A stretch of DNA of 15,721 nt from Bacillota bacterium (GTDB lineage Bacteria > Bacillota_G > SHA-98 > UBA4971): assembly GCA_012512055.1 (NCBI GenBank), contig JAAZEW010000201.1:1-15721 (forward strand), in the 5' to 3' direction. Made by a program: the position numbers and the translations under genes. How positions within the stretch are numbered: position 1 is the stretch's first letter; every line of letters starts with the position of its first letter. The notes under the pieces are model-generated. The model was given only the letters and a program-made list of their open reading frames with translations, did no database searches and had not been told where the DNA came from. This document shows, piece by piece, positions 1 to 5,124 of this stretch.

Positions 1-1
1 C

Positions 2-17
2 ATTAGAACAGTCTAAT
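2..17. repeat. Short perfect inverted repeat at the window's left edge
   Basis: ATTAGA and TCTAAT form a perfect 6-bp stem around a 4-nt loop. It is AT-rich and has no T-run after it, so it is a poor candidate terminator for a gene to the left. The rest of positions 1-130 is pyrimidine-rich on the plus strand, and I see no gene in it. Confidence 0.3.
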
Positions 18-137
18 CCTCCGTACACAGGCAAAAAGACTCATTCTGCATTGCCTTCTACACCTATCTCACTCTCGAGGGCGGTCTCTCATATTCTCTT
101 CCAGCTACTCTCAATTCCTCACTTCAAAAGAAAATAA

Positions 138-166
138 TTGACATCGATATCGGCTGGTGGTATATT
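138..166 (+). promoter_or_regulatory. SigA-type promoter of the iscR-nifS-nifU-mnmA operon
   Basis: A perfect -35 box TTGACA (138-143) is followed after exactly 17 bp by TATATT (161-166), five of six matches to the -10 consensus. The start of transcription should lie near 173, giving a leader of about 60 nt before the regulator gene. The spacer contains the 8-bp palindrome CGATATCG (145-152), which could be part of an operator. No other promoter candidate of this quality is seen upstream of the cluster. Confidence 0.75.
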
Positions 167-175
167 TTTTATGCA

Positions 176-204
176 GGAATCCCGATTGATTTACTTGGGA
201 TTCC
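176..204 (+). repeat. Inverted repeat in the iscR leader (5'-end hairpin or operator)
   Basis: GGAATCCC (176-183) and GGGATTCC (197-204) form a perfect 8-bp inverted repeat around a 13-nt loop. It begins about 3 nt after the predicted transcription start. It is followed by CTCTGC rather than a T-run, so it is not an intrinsic terminator. It could be a 5'-terminal RNA hairpin that stabilises the operon mRNA, or a DNA site for a dimeric regulator such as the Rrf2 protein encoded next. Confidence 0.6.
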
Positions 205-232
205 CTCTGCTGCAAGGAAGAAGGTGAATCTG

Positions 233-715
233 ATGAAGCTGTCTACTCGCGGAAGGTATGGGCTCCGAGCTATGTACGACTTAGCTCTCCGCTACGGTGA
301 AGGCCCTGTCTCTTTGAATTCCATAGCTGACAGACAGATGGTCTCCTTGCCTTACCTTGAGCAACTCATGGCGAAACTGCGTAGAGCAGGCTTGGCCTCC
401 AGTTCCAGAGGCGCTCAGGGAGGCTATGAACTCGCGAAGCCCCCTGAGGAGATCACGGTGGGAGACATTGTCAGAGTAATGGAGGGACCTTTTGACCCGG
501 TGCAATGCTTATCCGGCGACTTTGATTATGACGATTGCGAACAGCTTGGAGATTGCGTGGTGCGCTCTGTGTGGATGAGATTAAAGGATTGCACCAATAG
601 GGTCCTTGATTCCATTAACCTCAAAGACTTGTGTGATGGAACCGTTGACTCAATGCAGACGTCATGTGGAGTCTGTTCCTCTGATTCCCAGCGCACAAAA
701 GGGACGTGCCGGTGA
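233..715 (+). CDS. iscR: Rrf2/IscR-family transcriptional regulator
   Basis: Winged-helix regulator of the Rrf2 family, 160 aa, probably controlling Fe-S cluster assembly genes in response to cluster status. The N-terminus has the classic family opening MKLSTRGRYGLRAM and a helix-turn-helix with SLPYLEQLMAKLRRAGL. Three cysteines at about residues 92, 102 and 108, followed by Arg and Trp, occupy the place of the cluster ligands of IscR, with spacing C-x9-C-x5-C. Four more cysteines lie in the C-terminal part. An in-frame GTG at 224 gives three more residues, but the ATG at 233 matches the family start and has AGAAGG eight bases upstream. It is the first gene of an operon with nifS, nifU and mnmA, which fits an autoregulated Fe-S regulator. 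IscR-like function is inferred; the redox-sensing CymR type lacks these cysteines. Confidence 0.88.
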   Translation: MKLSTRGRYGLRAMYDLALRYGEGPVSLNSIADRQMVSLPYLEQLMAKLRRAGLASSSRGAQGGYELAKPPEEITVGDIVRVMEGPFDPVQCLSGDFDYDDCEQLGDCVVRSVWMRLKDCTNRVLDSINLKDLCDGTVDSMQTSCGVCSSDSQRTKGTCR

Positions 716-763
716 GTCAACAGTCGTGTCGAAAGTCACACTACTGTCAGGAGATGATTAGAA

Positions 764-1990
764 ATGGAGCTTGTATACCTGGATAATGCAGCAACGACAA
801 AACCACGACAGGAAGTGGCGGAAGCAATGTTGCCTTTCCTGGGGGAAATGTACGGCAACCCGTCGAGCATTTACGGCATAGCCAGAGATGCAAAGGCTGC
901 CCTGGACGAGGCCAGAGGCAAAGTCGCAAAGGCCATCAACGCCCATCCGGAGGAGATCATATTTACCGGGTCAGGGACTGAAGCAGATAACATGGCGATC
1001 AAGGGTGCCGCTTACGCCAATTCAAGGCGCGGCAGACATATCATTACTTCCGCAATAGAACACCATGCCGTGCTTGACAGTGTCAAGCGCCTCGAAAAGC
1101 GCGGGTTTCGAGTGACATTTCTGCCTGTGGACTCTTACGGGACGGTTGATCCAAAGGATGTGGAGGCTGCCATTACCGACAATACGGTACTTATCTCAAT
1201 AATGCATGCCAATAACGAGGTAGGCACAATTCAGCCCGTTGAAGATATCGCTCGTATTGCCAAAAATCGCGGTGTACTGTTCCATACAGACGCAGTACAG
1301 ACCACAGGACACATTCCTATAGACGTAGGGCAGCTCGGTGTAGACTTGCTTTCCCTGTCAGGGCACAAGTTCAAAGGCCCTAAAGGCGTAGGAGCTCTCT
1401 GGGTGAAGAAAGGCGTGAAGGTGGAAAAGTTTATTGACGGGGGAGGCCAGGAACGCAACAGGCGAGCCGGGACGGAAAACGTTGCTGGGATAGTAGGACT
1501 TTCAGTTGCTCTTGAGCTGGCTGTGGGAGAACTGGAACAAGAGGCGGCACGCCTTACGCAACTACGGGACTACCTGATAAAGGGAGTCATGGAGCGCATT
1601 CCTCATGTGAGACTGAATGGGCATCCTACCAGGAGATTGCCAGGCAATGCCAGTTTTTGCTTTGAGTTCATAGAAGGGGAATCACTCCTTCTTAGCCTTG
1701 ATAAGGCCGGAATATGCGGATCCAGCGGGTCCGCGTGCACGTCGGGATCCCTGGAACCGTCCCATGTGCTTTTGGCTATGGGGCTTCCTCATGAAATCGC
1801 TCACGGGTCACTCAGATTGTCACTTGGGCATGAGACTACGTTTCAGGATATTGACTACGTCCTGGAGACTCTGCCTGGAATAGTAAGTAGGCTTAGAGCT
1901 ATGTCCCCGTTCGGCGAGGAAGTCTCGTCCGGCAGTGCTTGCTCGTGTACTCAAGAAGAGCGTCACCTTGTCAAGAGTTATCAATCTTAG
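764..1990 (+). CDS. nifS: Cysteine desulfurase (NifS/IscS family)
   Basis: PLP-dependent enzyme that converts cysteine to alanine and holds the released sulfur as a persulfide for Fe-S cluster assembly and tRNA thiolation. The 408 aa cover the whole class V aminotransferase fold. Visible active-site elements are the PLP lysine Lys202 in SGHKFKGPKG, the cofactor-binding GTEADN, EHHAV and HTDAVQT segments, and the catalytic Cys325 in SSGSACTSGS. AGGAG lies ten bases before the ATG. The C-terminal tail, the region that contacts the scaffold in IscS, is unusual: residues 388-393 repeat the catalytic hexapeptide SSGSAC, followed by Ser-Cys. The gene is followed directly by nifU and mnmA, so it probably serves both. 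The regulator gene ends 48 nt upstream. Confidence 0.95.
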   Translation: MELVYLDNAATTKPRQEVAEAMLPFLGEMYGNPSSIYGIARDAKAALDEARGKVAKAINAHPEEIIFTGSGTEADNMAIKGAAYANSRRGRHIITSAIEHHAVLDSVKRLEKRGFRVTFLPVDSYGTVDPKDVEAAITDNTVLISIMHANNEVGTIQPVEDIARIAKNRGVLFHTDAVQTTGHIPIDVGQLGVDLLSLSGHKFKGPKGVGALWVKKGVKVEKFIDGGGQERNRRAGTENVAGIVGLSVALELAVGELEQEAARLTQLRDYLIKGVMERIPHVRLNGHPTRRLPGNASFCFEFIEGESLLLSLDKAGICGSSGSACTSGSLEPSHVLLAMGLPHEIAHGSLRLSLGHETTFQDIDYVLETLPGIVSRLRAMSPFGEEVSSGSACSCTQEERHLVKSYQS

Positions 1991-2031
1991 TGGCACATGC
2001 TTATAGCAGTGGTAGGGGGGAGGTCCGGAAT

Positions 2032-2451
2032 ATGTATACGGAAAAAGTAATGGATCACTTTACTAATCCGAGAAACGTCGGGGAAATACAGGATGCAGAT
2101 GGCGTAGGAATGGTAGGCAATCCCATTTGCGGGGATGTCATGAAGTTAACAATAAAGGTTGAGGGGGACAGAATCAAGGACGCCAAGTTCAAGACCTTTG
2201 GCTGCGGTGCAGCAATAGCAGTCAGCAGCATGGTTACGGAACTGGTATTAGGAAAAACACTGGAGGAAGCGCTTGAAATCTCCAACAAGGCGGTGGCAGA
2301 TGCTCTTGGAGGCCTTCCCCCTAAGAAAATGCATTGCTCAAACCTCGGCGCAGACGCTCTCCGGAAAGCTATTGAGGATTACCTCAAGAAACAGGGGAAG
2401 AGCTTGCCTGAAACCCGGCCTGACGGCGAGCAGGGCGGAGAAGCTTCATGA
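2032..2451 (+). CDS. nifU: Fe-S cluster assembly scaffold (NifU N-terminal/IscU type)
   Basis: Scaffold protein of 139 aa on which nascent Fe-S clusters are built from sulfur delivered by NifS. The three cluster cysteines and the conserved aspartate are all present: Cys33 and Asp35 in NPICGD, Cys58 in GCGAA and Cys102 in KMHCSNL. The start is set by a strong GGGAGG ending eight bases before the ATG; a longer frame beginning at 1939 would overlap nifS and lacks family similarity in its first 31 residues. The last 20 residues are a polar, charged tail. There is no C-terminal NifU thioredoxin-like domain. The gene lies between nifS and mnmA, and its stop is only a few bases from the mnmA start, implying translational coupling. 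Confidence 0.94.
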   Translation: MYTEKVMDHFTNPRNVGEIQDADGVGMVGNPICGDVMKLTIKVEGDRIKDAKFKTFGCGAAIAVSSMVTELVLGKTLEEALEISNKAVADALGGLPPKKMHCSNLGADALRKAIEDYLKKQGKSLPETRPDGEQGGEAS

Positions 2452-2454
2452 ATC

Positions 2455-3528
2455 ATGCATGATTCTGTGAATGGGCCGGATGTGCGACACATGAGTCCGG
2501 GGACGCGGATACTTGTAGCTATAAGCGGAGGAGTGGATAGCTCTGTCGCTGCTCTAATCCTGAAATCTGAAGGCTTTCAAGTAATCGGCGTTACTCTGAA
2601 GATATGGGAAGCATTTCCTTCGAAAGACGCGAAAGCAGTTGCGGATTCCCTGAGTATCCCGCACCATATGGTGGATGTTACAGAGCCTTTCCAAAATGAA
2701 ATCGTAGAATATTTCGTGAATGAGTATCGTCAAGGACGAACACCGAATCCGTGTGTCCTTTGTAATGCCAAAATCAAGTTCCGTTATCTCATTGCCCTCA
2801 AGGCTGAGCTCGGGGCTGAGTATGTCGCCACAGGCCATTACGCCAGGGTATCTTTTGAGTCTTCCAAAGGCAGGTTTTTGCTGAGAAAAGGAAGGGACGC
2901 GACTAAAGATCAATCATATGTGCTCCACCGCTTAACACAACATGACCTTTCTTCCATACTCTTTCCATTAGGCAATCTTACCAAAGAGCAGGTTCGAGAT
3001 GCTGCGTCCGGGGCCGGTATTCCAGTGGCGGATAAGAGTGAAAGCCAAGAAATATGTTTTCTGGCAGGAACTGATTATCGGGATTTTCTCAGCGGATATG
3101 AAAATCAGGTTATTGAGCCCGGGCCAATTCTCGACGCAGCCGGCTGTCTCATCGGTAAACACAAAGGATTGCCTTTCTATACTGTCGGCCAGAGGAAAGG
3201 CATTGGGATTCCGGGGAGTAAGAGGCTATATGTAACGAAGATTGACGCATCCCGGAATGCAATCATTGTGGGGGAAGAGGCGGATCTGTTATCTGACGGG
3301 CTTGAGGCCGGCGATGTGAATTGGATCGCTTACTCCACTCCTCCTCACAGAATGCGTTTAGGCATCAAAATCCGTTACAACGCAAAAGAAGTCCCTGGGT
3401 TAGTCTTACCTAAGAGTCAAGATATGGCTGAAGTCGTCTTTGACACGCCCCAAAGAGCGGTAACACCGGGACAATCTGTTGTATTTTACGACAACGACAT
3501 TGTCGTAGGAGGCGGAATCATCGTCTAA
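2455..3528 (+). CDS. mnmA: tRNA-specific 2-thiouridylase MnmA
   Basis: ATP-dependent enzyme that makes 2-thiouridine at the wobble position of Lys, Glu and Gln tRNAs, using persulfide sulfur. The PP-loop SGGVDSS is at residues 24-30. The two catalytic cysteines are Cys100 in TPNPCVLC and Cys201 in ESQEICFL; the tRNA-binding GHYARV and KDQSYVL segments and the VGQRKGIG region are also recognisable. The length is 357 aa from the ATG at 2455, close to the family norm. The start is uncertain: GGAG at 2437-2440 is rather far from 2455, while the internal ATG at 2491 gives a shorter N-terminus typical of MnmA but has no clear ribosome binding site. It directly follows nifU, consistent with NifS as sulfur donor. 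A 7-bp inverted repeat (TACGACA/TGTCGTA, 3487-3507) sits within the last codons. Confidence 0.94.
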   Translation: MHDSVNGPDVRHMSPGTRILVAISGGVDSSVAALILKSEGFQVIGVTLKIWEAFPSKDAKAVADSLSIPHHMVDVTEPFQNEIVEYFVNEYRQGRTPNPCVLCNAKIKFRYLIALKAELGAEYVATGHYARVSFESSKGRFLLRKGRDATKDQSYVLHRLTQHDLSSILFPLGNLTKEQVRDAASGAGIPVADKSESQEICFLAGTDYRDFLSGYENQVIEPGPILDAAGCLIGKHKGLPFYTVGQRKGIGIPGSKRLYVTKIDASRNAIIVGEEADLLSDGLEAGDVNWIAYSTPPHRMRLGIKIRYNAKEVPGLVLPKSQDMAEVVFDTPQRAVTPGQSVVFYDNDIVVGGGIIV

Positions 3529-3590
3529 TTTCCCGCCATACGGCAATACTAAGTATACTTTTAGACGTAAGTGTTCCGGAGGTGACTTAT

Positions 3591-3851
3591 GTGAATAGAT
3601 TCTGGAAAACCGTGATTACCGGGACTGCAGCAGGAGCCCTAATAGGCTTCTATCTATATACCAAATCCAAGAGGACGCGTATGAACCTCATGACGGATGA
3701 TTCTAAAGCTGAGAGAATGGCAGGCAAAATGACCCGCCGAATCATGCGGACTACTGATCGATTTGCCAGGGATATTGGGAAAGAAGTGATGCGTGCAGGC
3801 CGAACCATGCAAGCACTGGGTAATCGTCTTACCATGGGAGGAGTCGACTAG
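3591..3851 (+). CDS. Small YtxH-like membrane-anchored protein
   Basis: Protein of 86 aa with one hydrophobic segment near the N-terminus (about residues 8-23, glycine/alanine-rich, ending FYLYTK), followed by a basic, methionine-rich, probably helical domain. This layout resembles small YtxH-type proteins, which are often found next to this kind of permease in Bacillota; the molecular role is unknown. GGAGG at 3578-3582 sits eight bases before the GTG at 3591, which favours this start over the in-frame GTG at 3582. The 62-bp gap after mnmA contains the palindrome AAGTATACTT (3551-3560) but no convincing -35 box, so the gene is probably read from the iscR operon. Its stop codon abuts the apparent beginning of the AI-2E permease frame. 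Confidence 0.7.
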   Translation: MNRFWKTVITGTAAGALIGFYLYTKSKRTRMNLMTDDSKAERMAGKMTRRIMRTTDRFARDIGKEVMRAGRTMQALGNRLTMGGVD

Positions 3852-3934
3852 TTGTAGACGAGCATTCGGGAGAAAACTCTCCTTACCGCCCAGGGCGTTC
3901 CTGGCTTTTCACTGTCTTTCTGGCAGCAGGTTCC

Positions 3935-4903
3935 GTGCTTTTGCTTTACAAAGTCAGGGGTATACTTACTCCTTTCCTCCTGGCTTTTGCGTTGTCCTAT
4001 TTGATGAACCCGGTTGTCACATATCTGGAAAAACGTGGCGCCCCACGCGGGCTGGGAACCCTCGTAATTTACGTAGGGTTCACTCTCTTTGTGACACTCT
4101 TTGCCCTCTACTTGGTGCCGAGATTCTTGGTCCAACTGGAGAAGCTCGCTGAAGTCCTCCCTCAACAAGCAGGAAGTATACAGTCTCGTCTTGCCGGATT
4201 CTACGTAAGGTTCTCGCGGTTCAATGTTCCCGAACCCATAAAGGGGGCAATCGATAACGGAATAGAGAGGGCGGAAGAGGCTCTTCTGGCCTTCGTTGAG
4301 CGGGCACTGGGTTCAATTCCCGGGCTTCTGCCAAGGTTGAGCTTACTTATACTCGTTCCTGTTCTCGCTTTTTACCTGACCATGGATTTCCCCGACCTCA
4401 AAATGTGGCTTCTCTCGTGGATACCTGACAGATGGCGTAGTGACGTAGTAGGACTCATGATCGAAATGGATAACAGCCTCGGATCCTTCATCAGAGGACA
4501 ATTACTAATCTCAGCGATTGTCGGATTTCTAATTGCGGCAGGCCTGTCCATAATGGGCGTGGATTTTGCGCTGATAATCGGGCTGATAGCAGGAATCTTC
4601 AACATAGTGCCTTACTTCGGGCCCATTATAGGAGCTGTTCCCGCAGTTGTTTTCGCTCTTCTCAAATCACCGTTGAGCGCTGTCTATGTTGCGATCCTTT
4701 TTATCGTCGTTAACCAGGTGGAAAGTAGTATTATCAGTCCCAATATCCTTGGTGAGCATGTAGGACTGCATCCTGTGACCGTCATTTTTTCGATAATCTC
4801 AGGAGGCTATCTCTTTGGCATCCTAGGTGTCATCCTTGCTGTGCCTGTTACTTCCATTGTCAAGGTCACTCTAAGGTACATCCATAACAAGCTGTTACAG
4901 TAG
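3935..4903 (+). CDS. AI-2E/PerM family permease (start codon uncertain)
   Basis: Integral membrane protein of the AI-2E transporter (PerM/YtvI) superfamily, which includes autoinducer-2 exporters and sodium/proton antiporters; the substrate cannot be told. Family features are the LTPFLLAFALSYLMNPVV helix near the N-terminus, a soluble domain in the first half, the helix with GIFNIVPYFGPIIGAVPA, and the C-terminal NILGEHVGLHP followed by two hydrophobic stretches. From the GTG at 3935 it has 322 aa, but that GTG lies inside the first membrane helix and has only a weak ribosome binding site. The frame stays open upstream to 3824 with plausible N-terminal sequence, and GGGAGGAG at 3836-3843 points to a start at 3851, where the codon is GTT, not GTG. 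A 3851 start would give 350 aa. Confidence 0.85.
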   Translation: MLLLYKVRGILTPFLLAFALSYLMNPVVTYLEKRGAPRGLGTLVIYVGFTLFVTLFALYLVPRFLVQLEKLAEVLPQQAGSIQSRLAGFYVRFSRFNVPEPIKGAIDNGIERAEEALLAFVERALGSIPGLLPRLSLLILVPVLAFYLTMDFPDLKMWLLSWIPDRWRSDVVGLMIEMDNSLGSFIRGQLLISAIVGFLIAAGLSIMGVDFALIIGLIAGIFNIVPYFGPIIGAVPAVVFALLKSPLSAVYVAILFIVVNQVESSIISPNILGEHVGLHPVTVIFSIISGGYLFGILGVILAVPVTSIVKVTLRYIHNKLLQ

Positions 4904-4943
4904 AATTGCCCGACGGAAAGGCCGAGACGCTTCGGGATTCTCG

Positions 4944-4972
4944 TTGACACCCATTGGGGTACACGCTATGAT
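4944..4972 (+). promoter_or_regulatory. SigA-type promoter of alaS and downstream genes
   Basis: TTGACA (4944-4949) and TATGAT (4967-4972) are separated by exactly 17 bp, giving a -35 box identical to consensus and a -10 box with five of six matches. Transcription should begin near 4979. It marks a second transcription unit running from alaS toward mltG. Confidence 0.75.
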
Positions 4973-4978
4973 ATTAGT

Positions 4979-5124
4979 ATCTTATGGCGAATAGCGATGT
5001 GAAGTACGTTGCCGTCAATGCTCGTCACTTCCGGATATGAGGTTTCAAGTGGCGTAATTTTGCGGCATTATGCTTAAGTAGTCTAGTCGCTTTCGGAAAC
5101 TACCAGCTTGGGAGGCAATAGTCG
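4979..5124 (+). promoter_or_regulatory. Leader region of alaS, about 146 nt, no T-box seen
   Basis: This is the predicted untranslated leader between the alaS promoter and the GTG start. I searched for the T-box antiterminator motif (GGGTGGNACCGCG) and for a GC-rich hairpin followed by T-residues, and saw neither. It holds weak hairpins (GAAGT/ACTTC around 5001-5030 and GTAGT/ACTAC around 5080-5102). A short frame of 18 codons from the ATG at 4984 to the TGA at 5040 has three alanine codons but no ribosome binding site. The leader could carry regulation by another route, but nothing decisive is visible. Confidence 0.4.

Noticed and set aside
1939..2031. Longer NifU starting at 1939, overlapping nifS
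   Set aside because: The extra 31 residues do not resemble the family, whereas the ATG at 2032 has a near-perfect ribosome binding site and the typical MYTEKVMDHF start.
4979..5124. T-box riboswitch in front of alaS
   Set aside because: Aminoacyl-tRNA synthetase genes of Bacillota often have one, but the T-box consensus is absent. The nearest likeness (GTGGCG near 5050) lacks the flanking ACCGCG and would not pair with a tRNA-Ala 3' end, and the leader is short with no terminator.
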